Source of the DNA: CAZU01 sp045637985
GTDB lineage: Bacteria > Pseudomonadota > Alphaproteobacteria > RF32 > CAG-239
NCBI GenBank assembly: GCA_045637985.1
Contig: JAZUAM010000024.1
Location: forward strand, 1 to 64,000
DNA length: 64,000 bases
Direction: 5' to 3'
Made by a program: the position numbers and the translations under genes. The notes under the pieces were generated by a model. That model saw nothing but the letters and a program-made list of their open reading frames with translations. It was not told the origin of the DNA and made no database searches. Of the stretch, positions 52,552 through 60,266 are shown one piece after another (the stretch's first letter is position 1; each line of letters begins with the position of its first letter).

Positions 52552-52630
52552 TTTCATAAAAAAAGAGAAGTGAGTTAAAAAAACACACTTCTCTGTTCTG
52601 TTAAATATAAAAAAAATGGTAAGGTTACTT
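52552..52630 (-). promoter_or_regulatory. Leader element copy 2 (partial)
   Basis: The downstream hairpin is intact (AGAGAAGTG/CACTTCTCT arms at 52564-52572 and 52586-52594) with a T-run next to the unit C ribosome binding site. Of the upstream hairpin only the 3' arm and T-run remain (52609-52628). The 5' arm has been replaced by the end of the preceding gene, so unit C probably depends on readthrough from unit B. Confidence 0.65.
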
Positions 52631-52894
52631 AATAAAAGGCAATCCTTTTTCTTTTTTTTCTATGTTTTCTTGGGTAAGCGGTACACAGCCTATTTGTTTA
52701 TCCCATGTCAAGCAATCGTTTCGACATATTTTTTGCTCCGGATCGTAGATTTGCTTTAAATCTAAGCATCTCGCTTTTTCGTCAAAAATCAAATAACAAA
52801 AAATACTGATAGTCAAAATTCCTATTATAGCAAAAATATTTATTAGTATTTTCAAAAACATTTTTAATATTGTTTTATTTTTAATATTTTTCAT
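52625..52894 (-). CDS. Small membrane protein with four Cys in its outer part, unit B
   Basis: This 89-residue protein has a basic N-terminus, one membrane helix (about 15-37), then a hydrophilic tail with Cys residues in EKARCLDLKQIYDPEQKIC, RNDC and IGC. Its start overlaps the end of the 52881 gene by 14 bases. No family was recognised. By position it is the membrane partner of the unit B soluble protein. Its tail is unrelated to the AGLSE tails of unit C, so partners differ between units. Confidence 0.6.
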   Translation of the reverse strand: MKNIKNKTILKMFLKILINIFAIIGILTISIFCYLIFDEKARCLDLKQIYDPEQKICRNDCLTWDKQIGCVPLTQENIEKKEKGLPFIK

Positions 52895-53582
52895 TTATAC
52901 CGTCCGCTCTATATAAATAACAAGCTTCCTTTGAATTTTTATATATACCATTTTTTGCTTTTTGTCTACCAATTAGATTGATGCCTTTATCATGAACTTT
53001 ATCTTGATAGGCCTCTGTTGCTGTTAATCCTTTTCTAATTTGGTTATCCCAAAAGTCAAACTCCTCTTTTGCATTTCCTAATTTTTTTGCAATATTTTCT
53101 CCTATTTTTCCTCTTTGAGCTGCTTCATAATTAGCTTTACAGTGAAAATAATCATCGGCACCAATGGTATTATCTTGTTTCATATCAACATAATTACGAA
53201 TCATGTCTTTTACTGCTCCAACAACTTGTTGCAGAGGATTTTGTTGTATTATTGGTTGTTGTATATTTTGTATTTGTGATGTTGATGACAATGGTATCGG
53301 AGTAGCGGTATGTTTCATATTAGCGATATTGGAAGCAATATTTGAAATGCCGAAACCATAATTATTATCCGAATTACCCCAAAAATTGGTACCATATTGC
53401 GGAAATTTATCTGTTATACCTAATGATTTGTATTGTTCCATCAGTTCATTTTCTCTTTTTGCTCGAGCAAATTGATATTCTATTTCATCTCTTATATCAA
53501 AACCTTGGTGATTAACTCCATAACTATCAATTCCGTATGTTCCTGTTTGATAACCAAACGGCGAAATACATTGCGAATACAT
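52881..53582 (-). CDS. Polymorphic toxin-like soluble protein, array unit B
   Basis: This 233-residue protein starts MYSQCISPFGYQTGTYGIDS after AAAGGAAGAAAAAAT. The first ~100 residues (to SQIQN) match unit C almost exactly. The C-terminal part is different: GADDYFHCKANYEAAQRGK, then ENIAKKLGNAKEEFD, then GINLIGR, and a final SKEACYLYRADGINEKY. From memory this resembles a domain seen at the C-termini of Rhs/YD-repeat proteins (YFHC-x-AN-x-EAA ... GR ... C ... YRP-x-G); activity is unknown. A longer frame upstream crosses the hairpin leader and is not used. The membrane gene that follows overlaps its end. Confidence 0.62.
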   Translation of the reverse strand: MYSQCISPFGYQTGTYGIDSYGVNHQGFDIRDEIEYQFARAKRENELMEQYKSLGITDKFPQYGTNFWGNSDNNYGFGISNIASNIANMKHTATPIPLSSTSQIQNIQQPIIQQNPLQQVVGAVKDMIRNYVDMKQDNTIGADDYFHCKANYEAAQRGKIGENIAKKLGNAKEEFDFWDNQIRKGLTATEAYQDKVHDKGINLIGRQKAKNGIYKNSKEACYLYRADGINEKY

Positions 53583-53594
53583 ATTTTTTCTTCC

Positions 53595-53729
53595 TTTCAT
53601 AAAAAAAGAGAAGCGAGTTTTTTGAAAACGCACTTCTCTGTTCTGTTAAATATAAAAAAATAGTGAGGTTACGGACATCTTGCCCACTTCCTCACTGTAA
53701 TTTATTTTATAAACTCACCCGACGGGGGA
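53595..53729 (-). promoter_or_regulatory. Leader element copy 3 (complete hairpins, weak -35)
   Basis: The upstream hairpin pairs AGTGAGG (53696-53690) with CCTCACT (53668-53662) and ends in a T-run (53660-53654). The downstream hairpin arms are 53639-53631 and 53615-53607, followed by a T-run. A TATAAA -10 is at 53711-53706. The block starts right at the stop codon of the preceding membrane gene, where the -35 of copy 4 would be; the remaining TTAATC is a poor -35. Confidence 0.75.
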
Positions 53730-54029
53730 TTAACCTGAAAGCCCAATTATATAAACCCAAAAACTTGCTATTAAACACAATATTGCTATGACAATGACAT
53801 AAACTAAAGTAAAATAAATACAATATGCTAAAAATGTATTAGGTTTAAAAATATTTTTAACAAGTTTTACCTTAAAAATATATGATATTAAAAATGCTAT
53901 CCCTGAAAAGAAAAAAATAACTTTATTATTTTCTTTTCCCGAAATCATAGTTATCAAATTGGTCATTATCTGCGGAATTATTGTAAATAACACTAAAAAT
54001 ATTAATATATTTTTTATATATTTTTTCAT
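53730..54029 (-). CDS. Small membrane protein with three helices, unit A
   Basis: This 99-residue protein is mostly hydrophobic, with segments at about 5-26, 38-55 and 68-95, and short basic loops (KVKLVKNIFK). No family was recognised. It follows the soluble unit A gene at a gap of about 60 bases, and its stop codon touches leader copy 3. A start four codons upstream (54041) is also possible. By position it is the membrane partner of unit A. Confidence 0.55.
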   Translation of the reverse strand: MKKYIKNILIFLVLFTIIPQIMTNLITMISGKENNKVIFFFSGIAFLISYIFKVKLVKNIFKPNTFLAYCIYFTLVYVIVIAILCLIASFWVYIIGLSG

Positions 54030-54089
54030 TTCTGCTCTCATAATAAAGATAAACCATATTTCAAATTTACCCTTATTATTTGGGTTCGT

Positions 54090-54410
54090 CTAGTAGTTAT
54101 TTTTTGTTCGTCGATAATTTAAATAATGGTTTACTTTATTTTGTTGTTTCAAATTATATTGATAATCGTGACTATTAATAATTTTTCTCGCATCATCGTC
54201 ATCCCATGTAGAAATATCTCTTTCCATAGGATGTTTCATTTTTACCAATTGTCTGACATATTCATCTTCACCTTCATTTAAGGACTTTATTCCTTTTAAT
54301 TCTGTGTATACATTATCATATATATCTGACATATTACGTAAAAATTCATTTCCGGTTGTTTTCATACTATGCTGCACAGCTTTGCGTAATAAATAATCCC
54401 AATAACTCAT
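54090..54410 (-). CDS. Small soluble protein, array unit A
   Basis: This 106-residue hydrophilic protein starts MSYWDYLLRKAVQHSMKTTG after AAAGGAAGAAAAA. It shares neither the N-terminus nor the C-terminus of the two larger array proteins but has the same leader and ribosome binding site, and it too is followed by a membrane gene. Charged helices (NVYTELKGIKSLNEGEDEYV) dominate. No family was recognised. It is likely a different soluble member of the same array. Confidence 0.55.
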   Translation of the reverse strand: MSYWDYLLRKAVQHSMKTTGNEFLRNMSDIYDNVYTELKGIKSLNEGEDEYVRQLVKMKHPMERDISTWDDDDARKIINSHDYQYNLKQQNKVNHYLNYRRTKNNY

Positions 54411-54418
54411 TTTTTCTT

Positions 54419-54564
54419 CCTTTCATAAAAAAAAGAGAAGTGAGCTTTTTTTTGAAAACGCACTTCTCTGTTCTGTTAAATATAAAAAAATAGTGAGGTT
54501 ACGGACATCTTGCCCACTCCCTCACTATAATTTATTTTATAAACTCACCCGACGGGGATGTCAA
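54419..54564 (-). promoter_or_regulatory. Leader element copy 4 with consensus promoter
   Basis: TTGACA (54564-54559) and TATAAA (54541-54536) are separated by 17 bases, a near-perfect sigma-70 promoter on the minus strand. The transcript should start only a few bases before the first hairpin (AGTGAGG 54526-54520 with CCTCACT 54498-54492, then a T-run). The second hairpin (54469-54461 with 54442-54434) ends in an eight-T run next to the AAAGGA binding site of the unit A gene. Both hairpins look like terminators, so readthrough must be regulated or leaky. Confidence 0.8.
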
Positions 54565-54665
54565 GTTGTCGAACTTGTTTTATAAACAATAATGTGAATA
54601 TTTTGTGAAAATGGTAAATTGGTAATAAAGGATAATTATAAAATAAAATGATGTTATGTGAATAC

Positions 54666-54700
54666 AAAAAAGGTTGTGCAAATTGCACAACCTTTTGATT
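54666..54700 (-). terminator. Intrinsic terminator of rplM–rpsI
   Basis: AAAAAGGTTGTGCAA (54666-54680) pairs with TTGCACAACCTTTT (54683-54696), with T-rich DNA on the minus strand beyond. It lies just past the rpsI stop. The stretch 54565-54665 between this and leader copy 4 shows no gene. Confidence 0.85.
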
Positions 54701-54724
54701 TTGTTGATATTGTAATAATACCAA

Positions 54725-55204
54725 TTAACGTTTTGAGAATTGGTAAGAACGACGAGCTTTTGCGCGACCGTATTTCTTACGTTCAACTGTTCTGTCATCA
54801 CGTGTTAAGAAACCAGCCTTCTTCAAGCAATCACGAAGTTCAGGTTCAAACTCGTTCAAAGCTTTAGAAATACCGTGTTTGATAGCACCGGCTTGACCAG
54901 ACAAACCACCACCTTTAACTGTACAAACTACGTCAAATTCATTTACGCGGTTAGCAACTTCAAAAGGTTGATTAATAATCATCTTCAAAACCGGACGAGC
55001 AAAGTATTGGTCAATTGATTTGTCGTTAATGGTAATTTCACCTTTACCGGCCTTAATCCATACACGTGCTACGGCATCTTTTCTTTTACCTGTTGCATAA
55101 GAACGGCCTAATTTATCTTTTTTAGCCTTACGAACAACAGTTTCTGCAGCTGTATCAGAGGCTGCTTTTTTAATATCTTGCAAAGATTCAATTTTCTCAG
55201 CCAT
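54725..55204 (-). CDS. rpsI: 30S ribosomal protein S9
   Basis: S9 binds 16S rRNA at the head of the small subunit, and its C-terminal tail reaches the P site. The 159-residue protein has RSYATGKRKDAVARVWIKAG, GGGLSGQAGAIKHGISKAL and the tail GRAKARRSYQFSKR, all typical. An N-terminal extension of about 30 residues is seen, as in alphaproteobacteria. It follows rplM after two bases. Confidence 0.98.
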   Translation of the reverse strand: MAEKIESLQDIKKAASDTAAETVVRKAKKDKLGRSYATGKRKDAVARVWIKAGKGEITINDKSIDQYFARPVLKMIINQPFEVANRVNEFDVVCTVKGGGLSGQAGAIKHGISKALNEFEPELRDCLKKAGFLTRDDRTVERKKYGRAKARRSYQFSKR

Positions 55205-55206
55205 GA

Positions 55207-55671
55207 TTATGCGCTCCTTTTATTCTTTGGGTTTTTAGATGCAATATCCAAAACAACCGGATTTTGAGCTGTGTGCGGATGTTCAGAACCTGCATATACT
55301 TTTAATTTTGTCATTTGTTGACGTCCCATAGGATTACGAGAAATCATACGTTCAACAGCCTTAATGATAACTCTTTCAGGAAAACGACCTGACAATACCT
55401 TACCGGCTGTAGTTTCTTTGATTCCACCGATCCAACCGGTGTGTTTGAAATATTTTTTAGCTGTTAATTTGTTGCCTGTTAATTTTACTTTTTCAGCATT
55501 AATAACGACAACATAATCACCGCAGTCAATGTTAGGAACGAAATGTGCTTTGTGTTTGCCGCGCAAAATTTTAGAAATTTCTGCAGCCATACGACCAAGA
55601 ACAACGCCTTCAGCATCAACTACATACCATTTTCTCTCAATATCTGAGGGTTTTGTTGCATATGTGTTCAT
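55207..55671 (-). CDS. rplM: 50S ribosomal protein L13
   Basis: L13 is an early-assembling large-subunit protein. The 154-residue protein has RKWYVVDAEGVVLGRMAAEISKIL, GDYVVVINAEKVKLTGNKLTAKKYFKHTGWIGG and NPMGRQQMTKLKVYAG. Start ATG at 55671 with purine-rich sequence upstream. It precedes rpsI in the usual order. A good promoter lies upstream. Confidence 0.98.
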   Translation of the reverse strand: MNTYATKPSDIERKWYVVDAEGVVLGRMAAEISKILRGKHKAHFVPNIDCGDYVVVINAEKVKLTGNKLTAKKYFKHTGWIGGIKETTAGKVLSGRFPERVIIKAVERMISRNPMGRQQMTKLKVYAGSEHPHTAQNPVVLDIASKNPKNKRSA

Positions 55672-55707
55672 TTGTTTTCTCTCTTTTTAGAATTAAACTT
55701 CGGGGTA

Positions 55708-55735
55708 AATATATATAATTAAATTTTGTTGTCAA
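55708..55735 (-). promoter_or_regulatory. Sigma-70 promoter of rplM–rpsI
   Basis: On the minus strand TTGACA (55735-55730) and TATATT (55713-55708) are 16 bases apart, 37 bases upstream of the rplM ATG. Confidence 0.75.
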
Positions 55736-55989
55736 CAAAAAAATATCATTATTTTTCAATATGTTATTTGACGGTAAAATATTACCTTTTGTTAATGCGT
55801 TGTTTTTGCTTGGTTTTGCATTTTTCCTGTAACAGATATTTTTATATTTTTGTAAAAATATTTATTTTTTAAATAAGAAAAATACAAAAACATACCAACA
55901 ACTATACATTAGTTGTGCATTGTATAATCCAAAGTGATGCTTATTTAAATTTTTGATTAATCAGACAAAGATAAAAAGGCTTTAATAAA
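55736..55989 (+). promoter_or_regulatory. Intergenic region with efflux operon promoter and operator-like palindrome
   Basis: The stretch between rplM and the efflux operon has no gene. A perfect inverted repeat ACAACTA-TACAT-TAGTTGT lies at 55898-55916, and a TATAAT -10 lies at 55923-55928. The palindrome thus covers the -35/spacer region, where a TetR-type repressor would block transcription. No repressor gene is next to it in this window. Confidence 0.55.
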
Positions 55990-57126
55990 ATGCGTCATTA
56001 TACAATATTCAAATATATACTTTGGTCAACTTGTGTCGTGTTGTTTTATATTTTCTTTCTGTATAATCCGGAAGCAAAGTCATCAATAAATACAACCGAT
56101 GTTTTAACCGTGAATGTTATTCCTTTGAAAAAACAAGACATATTTGTTACAAATGAATATGTCGGATATGTAACTCCGATTAAGTCAGTCAATCTCGCAG
56201 CGAATGTCAGCGGCTACATTGATGAGGTGTGGGTTGAGGGCGGACAAGAAGTTCGTGAAGGCGATAATTTGGTGTTGATTGATCAACGAGAGTATAAAGC
56301 CGAACTTGATGCCGCAAAAGCAAATGTTAAACAGGCAAAAGCAAATTATAATAATGCCCTTACCTATTATAACAGAATGAAAAAAGCCGGAAATAAAGCT
56401 GTTTCGGCATCAGCTTTAGATGATGCAAAAGCAAAATTTTTGGCGACCGAAGCTCAGTTAAAACAAGCTGAGGCTGAAGAACAAAAAGCCAAAACTCTTT
56501 ATGATTATACCGTATTACAGTCCCCTATTAACGGAATTGTAGGGAATGTAGCCCTGACAAAAGGTAATTATGTTGCACCGGGAAATTCATCTTTGTTGAG
56601 TATTATTCAATTTGATCCTATCAGAGTTATGTTTGCAATACCGGATAAAGAGTATTTGAGTGAAATAAAAAAATATCCTGCCGGAAATCTTTTTGAAACG
56701 GAAGAAATAAAAATAAGGTTAGCTGACGGCAATATTTATGATGTAAACGGTACATTTAAATTTACTGACAATCAGGTAAACAAAAATACAAACTCCATAA
56801 CGATATTTGCTGATTTTGCCAATAAGGATAAAACATTGCTGGCAAATTCTTATGTTGATGTGTTGTTGTCAAAGAAACTGAATAATGTTTTTTTGATAAG
56901 ACAAAATTTTGCTACGATAAAAAATGATGGTGTTTTTGTTTATATTATGCAAAACGGAGAGTTGAAGCAAGTTAATCTTGATATAGCCGGATATTATAAC
57001 GATTACTACGTGGTTGAAAACAAATTCAGTCCGAAAGATTTTTTGGTTATTGATAAAATCGGAAAAATTAATCCGAAAACAGAGTTAAAAATGAAAATCG
57101 CCGAAATAACAACGGAGAAAAAATAA
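55990..57126 (+). CDS. RND efflux membrane-fusion protein
   Basis: This 378-residue protein is the periplasmic adaptor of an AcrAB–TolC-type pump. It has an N-terminal membrane anchor or signal (about 5-27). The lipoyl/barrel-sandwich halves are seen in VNLAANVSGYIDEVWVEGGQEVREGDNLVLID and LQSPINGIVGNVALTKGNYV. A coiled-coil hairpin is rich in Ala/Lys (LDAAKANVKQAKANYNN), and a beta-barrel domain follows (FDPIRVMFAIPDKEYL). No Cys is present at the usual lipobox. It overlaps the transporter gene by one base. Confidence 0.92.
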   Translation: MRHYTIFKYILWSTCVVLFYIFFLYNPEAKSSINTTDVLTVNVIPLKKQDIFVTNEYVGYVTPIKSVNLAANVSGYIDEVWVEGGQEVREGDNLVLIDQREYKAELDAAKANVKQAKANYNNALTYYNRMKKAGNKAVSASALDDAKAKFLATEAQLKQAEAEEQKAKTLYDYTVLQSPINGIVGNVALTKGNYVAPGNSSLLSIIQFDPIRVMFAIPDKEYLSEIKKYPAGNLFETEEIKIRLADGNIYDVNGTFKFTDNQVNKNTNSITIFADFANKDKTLLANSYVDVLLSKKLNNVFLIRQNFATIKNDGVFVYIMQNGELKQVNLDIAGYYNDYYVVENKFSPKDFLVIDKIGKINPKTELKMKIAEITTEKK

Positions 57127-60100
57127 TGTTTTCTGAATTTTTTATTGATAAACCTCGTTTTGCCGGTGTCGTCTCCATTGTGATGGTTCTTTTGGGACTG
57201 TTGGCTATTGCCGTTTTGCCGATATCACAATATCCGAATATTACACCTCCGCAAATAATCGTAAAAGCAACTTATCCGGGGGCTTCGGCACAAGTATTGG
57301 TTGATACTGTAGCAATTCCTATTGAAAATGCCGTTAACGGTGTTGAAGATATGCTTTATATGTCTTCAAGTTCTGATGATAACGGAAGTTATACTTTAAC
57401 CATTACCTTTAATGTCGGTACAAATCCGGATATTGCAAGAGTAAAAGTGCAAAACCGATTACAACAGGTAAATTCTCAACTTCCGGAAATTGTTACCAAA
57501 GAAGGAATCGACATTACTTCTCAACTATCCAATATGTTGGCAATGATTGTGCTTCGTTCGCCTAATAATACTTTTGACAGCTTGTATTTGTCAAACTTTG
57601 CATATAATAACATCAAAAATCCTTTACTTAGGATTGACGGAATGGGTAGTGTTGATATTTACGGGCCTCAACATTCGATGCGGCTATGGCTTAAGTCTGA
57701 TGTTATTGCATCGTTGAATTTGAATAGTACGGATATAATCTCGGCCGTTGAAAATCAAAATATTCAGGCATCCATCGGTTCTATAGGTTCTGCTCCAAGC
57801 CCAACCGATAATCCGGTTGTTTTATCATTGACGGCAAAAGGATTATTAAATTCTGTCAGTGATTTTGAAAATATTGTTGTTGCAACTTCCGAAAACGGAG
57901 GAATTATAAGGTTAAAAGATGTTGCCAGAATAGAAATCGGAGCAGATAACTATAATATGAACGCCAATTATAATAATGCTCCCGCAGTTATTATCGGTTT
58001 AAGCCAAACTCCTAATTCAAATTCTTTGGATATTATGAAAAATGTGCAGAAAGAAATTGAATTTCTAAATAAAACATTTCCGGAAGATATGGAACTTAAA
58101 GTTGCTTATGATTCAACTGATTTTGTTCGCGCTTCAATAGCCGGAATTATTGAAACATTAATTATTACTTTTTCTTTGGTTGTATTGGTTACATACATCT
58201 TTTTGCAAAAAATTAAAACCACCATTATTCCTTTGATAACAATACCTGTTTCATTGATTGCAACATTTGCCGTTATATATGTATTGGGTTTTGACATTAA
58301 TATTTTGACATTATTTGCTATGATTTTGGCTATCGGTTTGGTGGTTGATGATGCTATTATCGTGGTTGAGCGTGTTGAATATCTTATGGACAAAGAAGGT
58401 CTTGACGCCAAAGATGCGGCAATTAAAGCAATGAAACAAATCGGAAGTGCTATTATTGCTACCACTTTTGTGTTGCTTTCTATTTTTGTTCCGGTTGGAT
58501 TGATGGCCGGAATAACCGGAAAAATATATCAACAATTTGCCGTTACAATAGCTACATCCGTTGTTTTTTCGGCAATTAATGCACTAACTTTAAGTCCGTC
58601 GCTTTGTGCTATTTTTCTTAGAGGAGATAAACATCAGGAAGCAAACGGATTCTTCAAAAAATTTGATAATTTGATTGAAAAAGGACAACAAAAATACCTA
58701 AAAACAGTACATTTTTTTGCAAGCAAGCTTAAAACTACAACTATTGTTACCATTATAACCATTGTTTTGATAGCCCTTGGTTTTAAATTAACTCCGACTT
58801 CTTTTTTACCGGAAGAAGATCAGGGAATTATTTTTGCCAACATTCAGCTTTCAAATACAGCTACAATAAACCAAACTAATGAAGTTTTGGCTGATATTGC
58901 TCAAGATGTGTTAAAAATGGAAGGCGTAAAATATTTTATATCTGTTGCCGGTTATTCAATCTTAGGCGGTGGCGGAGAAAATGTTGCTCTGGGAGTTGTC
59001 GGATTAGAAAATTGGGATAAGCGAAAATCAAAAAAACTTTCTGCCGAAAATATGACTGCAAAATTAATGAATGAATACGGGCAAAATTCAAAAGCACAAA
59101 TTGATTTTTTTGCTCCACCTTCAATTCCGGGAATCGGTAATTCGAACGGTTTATCTTTTGAGCTTTTGGCACTTGACGGTAACATCACCGGAAAACAGTT
59201 GTTTGATGAAATGGAGCGTTTGTTGTATGCATTAAATGAAAATAAAAATCTGGCATATGCTTTCAGTACATATACGGCAGATACTCCTCATGTATATTTG
59301 GATATAGACAGGACAAAACTTGAGGCATATAAAGTTCCCGTATCGTTGCTGTTTACTACATTGAATAATAATTTGGGGTCAAGTTATATCAACAACATAA
59401 CATTAGACGGACAAGTAAATAAAGTTATTGCTCAGGCAGATTATCAATACAGGCGCAGTATTGACAGCGTTATGAATTTATATGTTAAATCTGATAACGG
59501 AGCAATGGTCAGAGTAAAAAGTTTTGCCGATGACAGAATAGAAATATCACCCAAGATTCTTTATCGTTATAATACATATACGGCTGCAGCGGTTACGGCT
59601 CAATCGGCAACAAATGTCAGTAGCGGTACGGCAATTGATACGGTAGCAAATATTGCAAATAAAATTCTGCCTAAAAGTTTTCAGATATCGTGGACGGGTC
59701 TTAGCCTGCAAGAAGTTGAGGCTGCCGGTTTGGCAACGCTGTTAATTATGTTGGCTTTAGTTTTTTGTTATTTGTTTTTGGTGGCCCTTTATGAAAGTTG
59801 GATGTTGGCTTTTTCCGTTATGTTTTCAACTGTTTTTGCTATTTTAGGAGCTTTAATCGGATTACATTTTATGGGACAAGCTCTGAGTATTTATGCACAA
59901 CTGGGATTAATTATGTTAATCGGTTTGGCCGCCAAAAATGCTATTTTAATTGTAGAATTTACCAAGGAATACAGAGAAAAAGGATATTCAATTTTAGAGG
60001 CTTCCGAAAAAGGTGCCGGAGAAAGGTTTAGAGCTGTTTTAATGACCGCATTGACTTTCATATTGGGTGTATTTCCGATGATTGTTGCCAGTGGAGCCGG

Positions 60101-60266
60101 CGCAGCAAGTCAAATTGCCATAGGTTCATCCGTATTTTTCGGAATGATTGCGGCAACCTTTGTCGGAATCATATTTATTCCCGCATTGTTTGCTTTGTTT
60201 GAAACATTGAAAGAATGGCGCCCCTTTGCAAAAAACACAAAAAATCAGGAGGCAAACAATGAATAG
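57126..60266 (+). CDS. RND multidrug efflux transporter (AcrB family)
   Basis: This 1046-residue proton-driven exporter has the full AcrB layout: FFIDKPRFAGVVSIVMVLLG at the N-terminus, two large periplasmic loops, and twelve membrane helices in two sets. The proton-relay motif in the fourth helix is seen as FAMILAIGLVVDDAIIVVERV (written 396-416, two Asp). GERFRAVLMTALTFILGVFP is in the second half. Its start codon overlaps the adaptor stop by one base. The outer-membrane channel follows with an eight-base overlap. The substrate is not predictable. Confidence 0.95.
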   Translation: MFSEFFIDKPRFAGVVSIVMVLLGLLAIAVLPISQYPNITPPQIIVKATYPGASAQVLVDTVAIPIENAVNGVEDMLYMSSSSDDNGSYTLTITFNVGTNPDIARVKVQNRLQQVNSQLPEIVTKEGIDITSQLSNMLAMIVLRSPNNTFDSLYLSNFAYNNIKNPLLRIDGMGSVDIYGPQHSMRLWLKSDVIASLNLNSTDIISAVENQNIQASIGSIGSAPSPTDNPVVLSLTAKGLLNSVSDFENIVVATSENGGIIRLKDVARIEIGADNYNMNANYNNAPAVIIGLSQTPNSNSLDIMKNVQKEIEFLNKTFPEDMELKVAYDSTDFVRASIAGIIETLIITFSLVVLVTYIFLQKIKTTIIPLITIPVSLIATFAVIYVLGFDINILTLFAMILAIGLVVDDAIIVVERVEYLMDKEGLDAKDAAIKAMKQIGSAIIATTFVLLSIFVPVGLMAGITGKIYQQFAVTIATSVVFSAINALTLSPSLCAIFLRGDKHQEANGFFKKFDNLIEKGQQKYLKTVHFFASKLKTTTIVTIITIVLIALGFKLTPTSFLPEEDQGIIFANIQLSNTATINQTNEVLADIAQDVLKMEGVKYFISVAGYSILGGGGENVALGVVGLENWDKRKSKKLSAENMTAKLMNEYGQNSKAQIDFFAPPSIPGIGNSNGLSFELLALDGNITGKQLFDEMERLLYALNENKNLAYAFSTYTADTPHVYLDIDRTKLEAYKVPVSLLFTTLNNNLGSSYINNITLDGQVNKVIAQADYQYRRSIDSVMNLYVKSDNGAMVRVKSFADDRIEISPKILYRYNTYTAAAVTAQSATNVSSGTAIDTVANIANKILPKSFQISWTGLSLQEVEAAGLATLLIMLALVFCYLFLVALYESWMLAFSVMFSTVFAILGALIGLHFMGQALSIYAQLGLIMLIGLAAKNAILIVEFTKEYREKGYSILEASEKGAGERFRAVLMTALTFILGVFPMIVASGAGAASQIAIGSSVFFGMIAATFVGIIFIPALFALFETLKEWRPFAKNTKNQEANNE

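Noticed and set aside
50779..54564. CRISPR array or insertion sequence
   Set aside because: The repeats are about 140 bp with hairpins and genes between them; there are no regular spacers, no cas genes, no transposase and no terminal inverted repeats.
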